A stretch of 64,000 nt of DNA from Streptomyces sp. SA15 (GTDB lineage Bacteria; Actinomycetota; Actinomycetes; Streptomycetales; Streptomycetaceae): positions 1 through 64,000 of the forward strand of contig NZ_NTGE01000097.1 in assembly GCF_002291145.1 (NCBI RefSeq). The letters run 5' to 3'. Below are positions 28,854 through 37,743 of this stretch, piece by piece. A model generated the notes under the pieces. The model saw nothing but the letters and a program-made list of their open reading frames with translations. It was not told the origin of the DNA and made no database searches. Position numbers and translations under genes: made by a program. The stretch's first letter is position 1. Each line of letters starts with the position of its first letter.

Positions 28854-29438
28854 TCAGGCGGGCGAACCCAGCAGAGGCGCCGGGGCCACCCGATGAGTCA
28901 GCACCGGCAGCAGCTCGGCGACCCGGTGCGGACGGTGGGCGGCGATGCCGGGCGGCGCGGGTGCCAGCGGGACGAGCAGGTCCGTGGCCGCGGGGTGGCC
29001 GGTGGCGCCGTCCGCGGTGCGGTCGCCGTGCAGCCAGAGCGCGAGCATGTAGAGGCCGGGGATCGACAGCAGGCGCGGCTGGTAGGGCTGCGCGATGGTC
29101 TCGGCCTGGCGCAGCGCGCGCTCGGTCGAGGCGACGTACGGGCCCTCGAAGAACCGGGAGAACGCCCAGCCGTCGGGGGTCAGCATGGTCTCCGCCGCGG
29201 CCACGGCGCGGTCGCCGCAGCGGATCAGGAAGCGCCAGCCGGCCAGCCGGGTGGCGGGGACGCCCGCGGCGTCGACCCCGTCCAGGACGTGCACGGGCAG
29301 CGGCAGCTCGGGCGTGGCAGGTCCCTGGGCGTGCAGCAAGGAGGGAGTTCGGGCCTCGCGGACCGCGGTGGGGGAACCGAGGGCGGTGAGGACGGAGCGA
29401 AGTGCGGGCGCGGGAGCCGGGGGGACATGCAGGGGCAT
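28854..29438 (-). CDS. Hypothetical protein, conserved-looking
   Basis: 194 aa, not recognised. No signal, membrane helix or known motif is visible. The centre (GWRFLIRCGDRAVAAAETML, GWAFSRFFEGPYVASTERAL) has the composition of a folded domain; the ends are rich in Pro and Ala. The ATG at 29438 follows GAGAGGCG. It is divergent from the ligase gene at 29998 across a 559-base gap. Confidence 0.65.
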   Translation of the reverse strand: MPLHVPPAPAPALRSVLTALGSPTAVREARTPSLLHAQGPATPELPLPVHVLDGVDAAGVPATRLAGWRFLIRCGDRAVAAAETMLTPDGWAFSRFFEGPYVASTERALRQAETIAQPYQPRLLSIPGLYMLALWLHGDRTADGATGHPAATDLLVPLAPAPPGIAAHRPHRVAELLPVLTHRVAPAPLLGSPA

Positions 29439-29997
29439 GGTGGGTCGCCTCTCTCGTTCGACAGGCACGGTGGCGCGAGGGCGGGGCTGGGGCGGACGAC
29501 GCTGTCAGCTCACGGGGTCAGAGAGGCGGGGGCCGTGGTCCGATGGCGAGGGATGCGGGAGAGGTCTGCCGTAGGTCACCTGACGGCAGCACCGAGGGCC
29601 GCGGGCGCCAGCCTTCTGCCTTCTTCGCGGAGTTTATACGACATATGTTCAGACGGTGTTTCGTCTAGCCGTTTCCGACGGGTAGAGCAAGGGCTCATTC
29701 GGTCGGCGATTCGCGGGAATCATCCCGATTCCGGAGCGACCGCGCGGCGGTGACCTCGGAAAATGCGCGACGAGCGGTCGGCCCATTCTCGTCGGCGTTT
29801 TTCACGAGTTCCATCGGGCACTCGAAACTGCGTAGTGCACCATGCCCGGTGAATGTGCCTCCGGTCACCTCGACAGCGTAGCGGGCGCCGACCCAGCGCG
29901 TGACGTTATCGATCGTCCCGGCTGGGCATCATCCCACCTGCACCCCGACACCGGCGGCCGGCACATCGGCCTGCCCATCGCGAGGAGGGACGCTTCG
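29439..29997. other. 559-base divergent intergenic region
   Basis: No gene seen. A relatively A+T-rich part at 29625-29700 includes TTTATACGACATATG and a small hairpin (AGACG / CGTCT around 29651-29666). A second hairpin GGAATC / GATTCC lies at 29716-29732. Promoters for both flanking genes presumably lie here. Confidence 0.5.
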
Positions 29998-31515
29998 ATG
30001 GGGGAGAAGGTCGTGGCGGCGCCGTTCGACCTGTCCGACCGCCAGCACTACCGCGACAAGCTGCGGCGGTGCCTGACGGGTCTGGAGCGACTCCTGGCGG
30101 AGAAGCGGTTCGATCGCCCGAAGAACCTCATGGGCCTGGAGATCGAATTGAATCTCACCGGTACCGACGGCATGCCGAAAATGCTGAATGCGCAAGTGCT
30201 GGAGCGGATCGCGAGCCGAGATTTTCAAACAGAACTCGCCATGTTCAACCTGGAAGTCAACATAGCCCCACATCGGCTGGGTGGCCGCGTATTCGACCGA
30301 CTTGAAGAGGAACTCCGCACCTCCCTGGCATATGCCGACCGGAAAGCGGGTGAGCTCGACGCGGGAATCGTGATGATCGGCATCCTGCCGACGCTCGACC
30401 GCGACGACCTGGTCTCCTCCAACCTCTCCGACGTCGACCGTTACGCGTTGCTCAACGAGCAGATCGTGGCCGCCCGCGGCGAGGACTTCGTCCTGGAGAT
30501 CGACGGCGTGGAGCGACTCAGCTGCACCTCGAAGTCGATCGCGCCCGAAGCCGCCTGCACGTCGGTGCAACTCCACCTGCAGGTCACGCCGGGCCGTTTC
30601 GCCGACGTGTGGAACGCCGCGCAGGCCGTGGCCGCCGCCCAGGTCGCCGTCGGCGCCAACTCGCCGTTCCTGTTCGGCCGCGAGCTGTGGCGCGAGTCCC
30701 GCCCGCCGCTGTTCCAGCAGTCCACCGACACCCGCCCGCCGGAACTCCAGGCCCAGGGAGTACGGCCGCGCACCTGGTTCGGGGAGCGGTGGATCTCCTC
30801 CGCGTACGACCTGTTCGAGGAGAACCTGCGCTACTACCCGGCCCTGCTGCCCATCTGCGACGAGGAGGAGCCGCTGGACGTCCTCGACGCGGGCGGCGTC
30901 CCCAAACTCGCCGAGCTCGTCCTGCACAACGGCACCGTCTACCGCTGGAACCGCCCGGTCTACGGCATCGCCGACGGCGTCCCGCACCTGCGCGTGGAGA
31001 ACCGCGTGCTGCCGGCGGGCCCCACCATCACGGACGTCATCGCCAACGCGGCCTTCTACTACGGCGTCGTCCGCGCCCTCGCCGAGGAGTCGCGGCCGGT
31101 ATGGAACAGGCTGCCGTTCGAGGCGGCCGCCGCCAACTTCGACTCCGCGTGCCGGTACGGCATCGACGCCCGCCTCACCTGGCCCCGGCGCGGACGATAC
31201 GGCGGCACGGCCGAGGTCGACGCGGTCAGCCTCGTACGCGACGAACTGCTCCCTCTCGCCGAGGCCGGCCTCGACGCGTGGGGCGTGGAACCCGCCGACC
31301 GGGATCTGTACCTCGGCGTGATCGAGGAGCGGTGCCGGCGCCGGGTCAACGGCGCGTCCTGGCAGGCGGCGACCTTCCACCGGGCGCTGGAGACGGGGCT
31401 CTCGCGGGAAGCCGCGCTGGCCGCCACGACCCGGCGGTACCGCGAGCTGATGCATAAGGGGGATCCGGTGCACACGTGGCCGGTGGGGCTGCTGGAGCCG
31501 GTGCCGCTGGGCTGA
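29998..31515 (+). CDS. Glutamate-cysteine ligase family (GCS2-type) protein
   Basis: 505 aa ATP-grasp-like carboxylate-amine ligase of the GCS2 family. The acidic metal-binding MGLEIELNL (about 43-51) and FNLEVNIAPH are visible, as is LRVENRVLPAG later. The family makes gamma-glutamyl bonds; the true substrate of this long stand-alone actinobacterial group is not fixed, since Streptomyces make mycothiol rather than glutathione. The ATG at 29998 follows GAGGAGG (29982-29988). Confidence 0.8.
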   Translation: MGEKVVAAPFDLSDRQHYRDKLRRCLTGLERLLAEKRFDRPKNLMGLEIELNLTGTDGMPKMLNAQVLERIASRDFQTELAMFNLEVNIAPHRLGGRVFDRLEEELRTSLAYADRKAGELDAGIVMIGILPTLDRDDLVSSNLSDVDRYALLNEQIVAARGEDFVLEIDGVERLSCTSKSIAPEAACTSVQLHLQVTPGRFADVWNAAQAVAAAQVAVGANSPFLFGRELWRESRPPLFQQSTDTRPPELQAQGVRPRTWFGERWISSAYDLFEENLRYYPALLPICDEEEPLDVLDAGGVPKLAELVLHNGTVYRWNRPVYGIADGVPHLRVENRVLPAGPTITDVIANAAFYYGVVRALAEESRPVWNRLPFEAAAANFDSACRYGIDARLTWPRRGRYGGTAEVDAVSLVRDELLPLAEAGLDAWGVEPADRDLYLGVIEERCRRRVNGASWQAATFHRALETGLSREAALAATTRRYRELMHKGDPVHTWPVGLLEPVPLG

Positions 31516-31667
31516 GGGCCGCATGGGCTGCCCGAGGGCCGTTGCCCTTGCCACCGTACGGCGGCGTACTTGGGGGTCGCTGTCGCCTGCCCCCTGCCGA
31601 TCGGGCAAGCTGTGACGTCCCAAGACGGTGATGCTGGAGGCAGGTGTGCAGTCGGAGGCGGGGCCCG

Positions 31668-32447
31668 GTGGCTGAATCGTTTCCTCATGAGCCGCCCTCT
31701 CGACGGATCCTCCGGGACGAGACGCTGCTCGTCCTGGGGGTTTCACTCGGTGCGAGCGGTGTGTCCGCCCTGATCAGCTTCATCGGATCGGTCACCAAAC
31801 CGGGCGGCCTCAAGGACCAGGCGGCCACCCTCAACGCCTCGGCCGCGCCGGGCCGTCCCTGGCTCGATCTCGCCTGGCAGCTGTTCGGGATCGCCTCGGC
31901 GCTCGTGCCCGTCGCCCTCGTCGCACACTTCCTGCTGCGCGAAGGGCGGGGCCTGCGGACCCTCGGCTTCGACCGCACCCGGCCCTGGCCGGACCTCGGC
32001 CGCGGGGCCGCGATCGCGGCGGTGATCGGCAGCACCGGAATCGCCTTCTACCTGGCCGCACGCGGCCTCGGCTTCAACCTCACGGTGGTGCCGGAGGCGC
32101 TGCCCGACGTGTGGTGGAAGTACCCCGTGCTGATCCTCTCGGCCGTGCAGAACGCCGTCCTCGAAGAGGTCATCGTCGTCGGCTATCTGCTGCGCCGGCT
32201 GGGCCAGCTGGGCTGGACGCCGGGCACCGCGCTCATGGCCAGTTCCGTACTGCGCGGTTCCTACCACCTCTACCAGGGCATCGGCGGCTTCATCGGCAAC
32301 ATGGTGATGGGCGTGGTGTTCGTGTACCTGTACCGCCGGTGGGGCCGAGTCGGACCGCTGGTGGTCGCGCACTCCCTGCTCGACATCGGGGCGTTCGTGG
32401 GATACGCGCTGCTGGCCGGGAAGGTGGACTGGCTGCCGACGGCTTGA
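31668..32447 (+). CDS. CPBP family intramembrane metalloprotease
   Basis: 259 aa with about seven membrane helices. The CPBP/Abi motifs are present: EEVIVVGYLLRRL (glutamates), the H of SYHLYQG, and HSLLDIGAF. It is thought to cleave membrane substrates, as with type II CAAX proteases. The GTG at 31668 follows GGAGG at 31656-31660; GTG 31644 is an alternative. Confidence 0.85.
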   Translation: MAESFPHEPPSRRILRDETLLVLGVSLGASGVSALISFIGSVTKPGGLKDQAATLNASAAPGRPWLDLAWQLFGIASALVPVALVAHFLLREGRGLRTLGFDRTRPWPDLGRGAAIAAVIGSTGIAFYLAARGLGFNLTVVPEALPDVWWKYPVLILSAVQNAVLEEVIVVGYLLRRLGQLGWTPGTALMASSVLRGSYHLYQGIGGFIGNMVMGVVFVYLYRRWGRVGPLVVAHSLLDIGAFVGYALLAGKVDWLPTA

Positions 32448-32472
32448 GGACCTGCGAGGACTTCCGGGAGGA

Positions 32473-32493
32473 GCGTACGACGATCTCGTACGC
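32473..32493. terminator. Bidirectional hairpin GCGTACGA / TCGTACGC
   Basis: Perfect 8-bp stem with a 5-base loop between the converging CPBP and PhzF-family genes. Confidence 0.6.
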
Positions 32494-32523
32494 CCCTCTG
32501 TTCGTACGCCCCTTCCGCGCTGC

Positions 32524-33333
32524 TCAGACGAGCAGGTCGCCCTCGATCACGGTGACCGCACGCCCGCTCAGCAGCGTCCGGTCGCCGCGCAGCTCGGTGC
32601 GGACACGGCCGGAGCGGGGGGAGGCCTGCAGGCCGGTGAGGACGGGGCGGCCCAGGCGCTCGGACCAGTAGGGGGCGAGGGCCGTGTGCGCGCTGCCGGT
32701 GACCGGGTCCTCGTCGATGCCGATGTTCGGGAAGAAGCAGCGGGAGACGAAGTCGTAGCCGTGTGAGGGGTCCTCGGCGCGGGCTGTGGCGATGATGCCG
32801 CGCGCGGAGTAGGCGCCCAGGGCCTTGAGGTCCGGGGTCAGGGCGTGGACCGTCTTCTCGTCGGCGAGTTCGAGCAGCAGGTCGCCGACGCTCGGACCGG
32901 TGTCGAGGACGGCGCGCGGCTCGGCTCCGAGGGCCTCGGCGACTCCGTTCGGGACGTCGACCGCAGTGAGCGGGGCCGTCGGGAAGTCCAGGGTGATCGA
33001 GCCGTCCTCGCCGGGCGCGGCCATGAGGACACCGCTGCGGGTGGCGAACCGCACCGGGCCCTGGTGGGCGCCGGTGCTGTGCAGGACGTGGGCCGTGGCC
33101 AGCGTCGCGTGGCCGCACATCGCGACCTCGGCGGCGGGCGTGAACCAGCGCAGCGCCCAGTCGGCCTCGCCGCCCTCGGGCAGACGGTGGGCGAACGCGG
33201 TCTCGGCGTGGTTGACCTCCAGGGCCACCTGCTGGAGCCAGCCGTCGTCCGGGAAGGCGTCGAGGAGCAGGACTCCGGCCGGGTTGCCGGCGAAGGGGCG
33301 GTCGGTGAAGGCGTCGACGATTCGGATGCGCAT
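32524..33333 (-). CDS. PhzF family isomerase/epimerase-like protein
   Basis: 269 aa with the diaminopimelate-epimerase fold of PhzF. It starts MRIRIVDAFTDRPFAGNPAG and has the catalytic Glu in NHAETAF (about residue 43), CGHATLATAHVL and GIDEDPVTGSAH. Most members outside phenazine clusters have no known substrate. No phenazine genes adjoin it, and it lies about 9 kb from the secondary-metabolite cluster. Confidence 0.87.
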   Translation of the reverse strand: MRIRIVDAFTDRPFAGNPAGVLLLDAFPDDGWLQQVALEVNHAETAFAHRLPEGGEADWALRWFTPAAEVAMCGHATLATAHVLHSTGAHQGPVRFATRSGVLMAAPGEDGSITLDFPTAPLTAVDVPNGVAEALGAEPRAVLDTGPSVGDLLLELADEKTVHALTPDLKALGAYSARGIIATARAEDPSHGYDFVSRCFFPNIGIDEDPVTGSAHTALAPYWSERLGRPVLTGLQASPRSGRVRTELRGDRTLLSGRAVTVIEGDLLV

Positions 33334-33574
33334 GCACTGACGCTAGAAGGGCCGTGGAGGGGCGGGCCAAGGCCAATTCCGGAGTGCTGGACCGATTTCG
33401 GGGATGTCACCGCCGAGCGGCTGACCTGTTGGTTGAGCACCTGGGCGAGGACCTCTCGGAACTGGATGATGTCCTCGGCCGGTGGCGGAGCGTGTGTCAC
33501 CAGCCCAACCCACCCGGGGTCATGGCGCATGAGCACACAAGGCTCATATGTCGGGGTGTCGTTGAGGCTCCCCG

Positions 33575-34317
33575 TCAGGGCAGGGCGAGGACGCAGAGCT
33601 CGTGGCCCTCCGGGTCGGACAGGCACGTCCACGGGACGTCGCCCTGGCCGAGGTCGAGGTCGGTGGCGCCGAGGGCCCGCAGCCGGGCCACCTCCGCTGC
33701 TTTGTCGTCACCGGGGTACGGCAGCAGGTCAAGATGGACGCGGTCCGGCACGGTCCTCACGTCGGGCGTGCGGAGGAACTCCAGATACGGGCCGACACCC
33801 TTGGCTGAGCGCAACACCGCATGATCGTCGGTCACCTCGTGCAGGGTCCAGTCCAGCGCCTCGTCCCAGAACCGGGCCATGGCCCGCGGATCCGCACAGT
33901 CGACCACCACCCGGGCGATCGGCCCGGTGTCCCGGTAGATCTCCCGAGGCTCCAGCAAGCAGAACTCGTTGCCCTCCGGGTCGGCGAGGACCGTCCACGG
34001 CACTTCGCCCTGGCCCACGTGGGCGGGCGTCGCACCGAGAGCCTTAAGGCGTGCGACCAACTCCGCCTGATGGGCCGCAGAGGTGGTGGCGAGATCGAGG
34101 TGCACACGGTTCTTTGTTGTTGTCTCTTGGGTTCCGGGACGGGAACGACATCGACGCAGACGGCGACCGGGTCCGGCCAAACGCGGCCGCCGACGGGTCC
34201 CACGTAGGTGGTCACGCCGGGGCTGTAAGCACTCCAGCCGAGCGCCTCCGCCCAGAACCGGCCGACCGCCGAGGCATCAAGAGCCTTTACGTTCACCTGA
34301 ACAGGTCGCAGTGCCAT
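33575..34317 (-). pseudogene. Two-domain VOC (glyoxalase/bleomycin resistance) protein, frameshifted
   Basis: The first VOC domain starts in one frame (MALRPVQVNVKALDASAVGR ... VDVVPVPEPK, from 34317 down to about 34125) and continues in another (NRVHLDLATTS onward, to 33575), which also carries the whole second VOC domain (IARVVVDCADPRAMARFWDE onward). The shift lies in the repetitive AAGAGACAACAACAAAG near 34110-34130. The total length is not a multiple of three. It is either a recent mutation or a sequencing error in a short repeat. Confidence 0.75.
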
Positions 34318-34429
34318 GTCGGCGATCCTATGCGCCCGCTCTCATCGGTACTGCTTCGGTGAGATCTGAGCCACCTTCCTCGAACAGGTCAGCGGCCGTC
34401 GTGTCCGGGCCTTGCCATGCGAGCGGTTC

Positions 34430-34465
34430 CGATATATCGTTGAGCCATCGCGACAGATCAACGAT
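34430..34465. promoter_or_regulatory. Candidate PadR operator
   Basis: ATCGTTGA (34436-34443) and TCAACGAT (34458-34465) form an inverted repeat with 14 bases between arms; its left end overlaps the palindrome CGATATATCG (34430-34439). It ends 17 bases before the padR start, so the regulator probably binds its own promoter. Confidence 0.6.
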
Positions 34466-34482
34466 GGAATGGAGTGATTGCG

Positions 34483-35097
34483 ATGCGTTCCCATGGATTC
34501 GAGCGTGGACACGGTGGTGGCGGTCGTCAGGACCGAGGCGGTTTCGACGGTCGGCGTGGTGCCTTCGGCCCCTTCGGGCCGGGTGGTCCCGGCTTCGGCG
34601 GACCGGGCTTCGGTCCGGGGCCCTGGGGTCACAGGGGCCGTGGCGGACCACGAGGGAGGGCGCGGCGCGGGGACGTGCGCGCGTCGATCCTGGCCCTGCT
34701 GAAGGACCGGCCCATGCACGGGTACGAGATGATCCAGGAGATCGCCGAGCGCAGTGGCGGGGCGTGGAAGCCCAGCCCGGGTTCGGTGTACCCCACCCTC
34801 CAACTGCTGGAGGACGAGGGGCTGATCGCCAGTGAGAGCGAGGGCGGCAAGAAGCTGTTCTCGCTCACCGACGCCGGCCGTACGGCGGCCGACGAGGGGC
34901 CCGACGCACCGTGGGAGGAAGCCTCGCGCGGCGTCGACTGGGAGGTCCTGGGCGAGATCCGGCAGGCCGGTTTCGGTCTGATGGAGGCCTTCGGGCAGGT
35001 CTGGAAGACCGGCAGCAAGGAGCAGCGCGAGAAGGCGCTCGGTGTCATCAACGACGCCCGCAAGAAGCTGTATCTGATCCTCGCCGACGAGGACTGA
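34483..35097 (+). CDS. PadR family transcriptional regulator
   Basis: 204 aa. A Gly/Arg/Phe-rich N-terminus (about 1-60) precedes the PadR winged helix (RASILALLKDRPMHGYEMIQ, GSVYPTLQLLEDEGLI, KLFSLTDAGR) and a helical dimerisation tail. The ATG at 34483 follows GGAG; an in-frame ATG lies 9 bases upstream. Phenolic-acid or drug ligands are typical for the family; none is evident here. Confidence 0.87.
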   Translation: MRSHGFERGHGGGGRQDRGGFDGRRGAFGPFGPGGPGFGGPGFGPGPWGHRGRGGPRGRARRGDVRASILALLKDRPMHGYEMIQEIAERSGGAWKPSPGSVYPTLQLLEDEGLIASESEGGKKLFSLTDAGRTAADEGPDAPWEEASRGVDWEVLGEIRQAGFGLMEAFGQVWKTGSKEQREKALGVINDARKKLYLILADED

Positions 35098-35158
35098 CGG
35101 CCGGGCGGCCGGACAGTCGGTCGTACGGCCGGATGGTCGGACGGTCGATCCTGCGGCA

Positions 35159-35188
35159 GGCGCCCCGTGGAGCGATCCGCGGGGCGCC
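35159..35188. terminator. Bidirectional terminator between padR and the SRPBCC gene
   Basis: GGCGCCCCG / CGGGGCGCC stem with a 12-base loop between converging genes. Confidence 0.7.
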
Positions 35189-35204
35189 TTCCTGCGTGCG
35201 GCCG

Positions 35205-35633
35205 TCAGGTCACCAGCGCGGCCAGTTTGCGCAGCGACTCGTTCAGGGCGGCCGTCGCCGAGTCCTTGAGCTTGCCCGCCATCAGTGAGACGGCGGCGCC
35301 GGTGAACTCGCCGCAGACGCGGACCGACGTAGCGTCGCCGTCGGGAGCGAGGGTGTAGCGCGTGGCGACGGTCACGGCCATCGGGCCCTTGCCGCGGATC
35401 GCGAACACCCGGGCCGGCTCGAGTTCCTCGATGGTCCACTCGACCTCGGCCGGGAACCCCATCAGCTTCATGTTCTCCTGAAACGTCCCGCCCACGGCGA
35501 GGATCTCGGGACCGCCCTTGGGGAAGCTGGTGTGGGTCGCGTTCCACTCGCCGTACGAGGACCAGTCGGTGAGCCGGTCCCAGACCTTCTCCGCGGGCGC
35601 CCCGATCCGTGCCTCCGCGCTGACTTCGGCCAT
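35205..35633 (-). CDS. SRPBCC (polyketide cyclase/dehydrase-like) family protein
   Basis: 142 aa START-like fold (VSAEARIGAPAEKVWDRLTD, WSSYGEWNATHTSF, then VCGEFTG). These small proteins bind hydrophobic ligands in a cavity; the ligand is unknown. ATG with GAGGTGG upstream. Confidence 0.83.
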   Translation of the reverse strand: MAEVSAEARIGAPAEKVWDRLTDWSSYGEWNATHTSFPKGGPEILAVGGTFQENMKLMGFPAEVEWTIEELEPARVFAIRGKGPMAVTVATRYTLAPDGDATSVRVCGEFTGAAVSLMAGKLKDSATAALNESLRKLAALVT

Positions 35634-35904
35634 GCGACCACCTCTTCGTGTCGGGCTACAGTGTCGCGGAACGTAGCCGCAGGGTCTGAAACATTCAATA
35701 CTGATGAACCGTCAGATTACCGTGTCCGTGCGAGATGTAGATGAGGGAGCGCGGGACAAGGCGGCGCGCGCCCGTCGGGGTAAAACAGCGTGATCTCATC
35801 CGTAAGGAGGAGATTCCGGCGCCCCGCGTCCGCTTCCCGTGGGACGCCAAAATGCTTCCTCCCGTGGATGACCGTAGGCCGGAGGGACTGATGGGGTAGG
35901 GGAT

Positions 35905-36447
35905 GTGCAACCCCGTATCCCCCGGCAGTCGGCCCACGAGGCCGGCAGCCGGCGCCCGGCCCACACGGACGACGATGCCCGGCTCAGTGCCGAACTGGCA
36001 GCGGTGGTCTCCGGTGCCCGGCGACGGGCGGTCAGGGACGGGGACCGGCAGGTCGACACGGCCCATCTGCTGCACTCGCTGCTGGAGTCCGACCCCGAGG
36101 CGCGGGCCGTGTTCGACGGCGAACCGCAGTTCGCCCGACTGCTCGGCTACCTCGTCCAGCGCAGCATCGGCTACGGCCTGCGCTGGCAGGGCAGCGTCGA
36201 GGACTCCGGCGCCGTACCCGTGGTGACGCAGGCCGAGGGCTACTCGCCGCTGGCGGCGGGCGCGATGGAGTACGCCCGTGCGCGGGCCGCGCGACGCGGC
36301 GGCGGTCCGGCCCGTGGCATCGACCTGCTCGCGGCGATCGTCGTGGACCCGGAGGCACGGGCTGTCGAGGTGCTGGACCGGGCGGGGATCGACGCGCGTG
36401 AGGTGTTCGCGCGGGTCGACAGCCGTTTGGAGACGGATCGCGCCTGA
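35905..36447 (+). CDS. Clp N-terminal-domain protein
   Basis: 180 aa with two Clp N repeats: ARLSAELAAVVSGARRRA...DTAHLLHSLLE and AMEYARARAARRG...GIDLLAAIV. There is no AAA+ ATPase, so it is a stand-alone Clp-N protein that may bind substrates or the Clp chaperone. The GTG at 35905 is preceded by G-rich sequence. The 271 bases upstream hold nothing recognised. Confidence 0.75.
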   Translation: MQPRIPRQSAHEAGSRRPAHTDDDARLSAELAAVVSGARRRAVRDGDRQVDTAHLLHSLLESDPEARAVFDGEPQFARLLGYLVQRSIGYGLRWQGSVEDSGAVPVVTQAEGYSPLAAGAMEYARARAARRGGGPARGIDLLAAIVVDPEARAVEVLDRAGIDAREVFARVDSRLETDRA

Positions 36448-36528
36448 CGAGCGCCGTCGGGGGAGGCCCGTCCAGCCGCTGAGACAGGTGTCAACGGGGG
36501 TGACGCTCATGTCATCGCCTGTCATCAT

Positions 36529-37533
36529 GTGCCGGTGCATACGTCTGAGAGCAGTCAGGGCAGCCGGGGAAGGGGCGTCGGGCTCGGTCTCGCGCTGGCG
36601 TCCGCGCTCGCCTTCGGCGGATCCGGGGTCGCGGCCAAGCCGCTGATCGAGGCAGGGCTCGACCCGCTCCACGTGGTGTGGCTGCGCGTCGCGGGCGCGG
36701 CCCTGGTGATGCTGCCGGTCGCCTGGCGCCACCGCGCGCTGCTGCGTCGCCGCCCCGCCCTGCTCGCCGGGTTCGGGCTGCTCGCCGTGGCCGGCGTCCA
36801 GGCCTGCTACTTCGCGGCGATATCCCGGATTCCCGTCGGGGTCGCCCTGCTCGTCGAGTACCTCGCGCCCGCCCTGGTGCTCGGCTGGGTGCGGTTCGTG
36901 CAGCGGCGGCCGGTGACGCGGGCCGCCGCGCTCGGCGTGGTCCTCGCGGTCGCGGGTCTCGCCTGCGTCGTCGAGGTCTGGTCGGGCCTGAGCTTCGACG
37001 CCCTCGGCCTGCTCCTCGCGCTCGGCGCAGCCTGCTGCCAGGTCGGCTACTTCGTCCTGTCCGACCAGGGCAGCGACTCCGGGGACCAGGCACCCGACCC
37101 GCTCGGGGTCATCGCGTACGGTCTCCTCGTCGGCACGGCCGTACTGACCGTCGTCGCCCGCCCCTGGACCATGGACTGGGCCGTACTCGCCCGCGCCGCG
37201 GACATGGACGGCACCCCGGTCGCGGCAGGCCTGCTGCTGGCCTGGATCGTGCTCGTCGCCACGGTCCTCGCCTACGTCACCGGCGTCCTCGCGGTGCGCC
37301 GGCTCTCCCCGCAGGTGGCCGGTGTCGTCGCGTGCCTCGAAGCGGTCATCGCGACCGTCCTCGCCTGGGTCCTGCTCGGCGAGCACCTCTCGGCACCGCA
37401 GATCATCGGCGGAGCGGTCGTCCTGGCCGGAGCGTTCATCGCGCAGTCGTCGGCGCCCGCCAAGGGCTCCCCGGAGCCGGTCGCGAGCGGCGGCACCGAA
37501 AGGGAGTTGTCGGCGCGCGGGACCGCCCCATAG
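36529..37533 (+). CDS. EamA (DMT superfamily) transporter
   Basis: 334 aa with ten membrane helices in two EamA repeats (LALASALAFGGSGVAAKPLI and LLLALGAACCQVGYFVLSD mark the repeat starts). Such proteins export amino acids or related metabolites. Start GTG 36529 or GTG 36535. A paralogous EamA gene follows after 210 bases. Confidence 0.85.
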   Translation: MPVHTSESSQGSRGRGVGLGLALASALAFGGSGVAAKPLIEAGLDPLHVVWLRVAGAALVMLPVAWRHRALLRRRPALLAGFGLLAVAGVQACYFAAISRIPVGVALLVEYLAPALVLGWVRFVQRRPVTRAAALGVVLAVAGLACVVEVWSGLSFDALGLLLALGAACCQVGYFVLSDQGSDSGDQAPDPLGVIAYGLLVGTAVLTVVARPWTMDWAVLARAADMDGTPVAAGLLLAWIVLVATVLAYVTGVLAVRRLSPQVAGVVACLEAVIATVLAWVLLGEHLSAPQIIGGAVVLAGAFIAQSSAPAKGSPEPVASGGTERELSARGTAP

Positions 37534-37544
37534 GCTGCCGAATC

Positions 37545-37586
37545 ATGCATACGAACGCACTCGTTCTTCCGCCTCCGGCCGCCTGA
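37545..37586 (+). CDS. Short upstream ORF (possible leader peptide) with a triple-proline
   Basis: 13 codons encoding MHTNALVLPPPAA, between two EamA genes and 157 bases upstream of the second. Its TGA stop sits exactly in the loop of a CCGCC / GGCGG hairpin (37579-37591), and a second hairpin CAGGGG / CCCCTG follows (37605-37628). PPP is a ribosome-stalling motif dependent on EF-P. This layout resembles attenuation leaders, but there is no strong ribosome site and translation is unproven. Confidence 0.4.
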   Translation: MHTNALVLPPPAA

Positions 37587-37743
37587 GGCGGGCCCTCCGG
37601 ACACCAGGGGCGTTGTGGGACACCCCTGAGCCCTGCACGCCGCCGGGCGGAACGGTGCTGCCCGCAGAAGAAGTCCGTGGACCCCGCCGAGCGGGCGTCC
37701 TCCCTGAACTTCAGCGCATCTTGCGCATCTGCGGAGAGAACGC

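Noticed and set aside
33334..33574. Possible small gene between the PhzF and VOC genes
   Set aside because: Open frames exist on both strands, but none has a convincing start, ribosome site or folded-protein composition.
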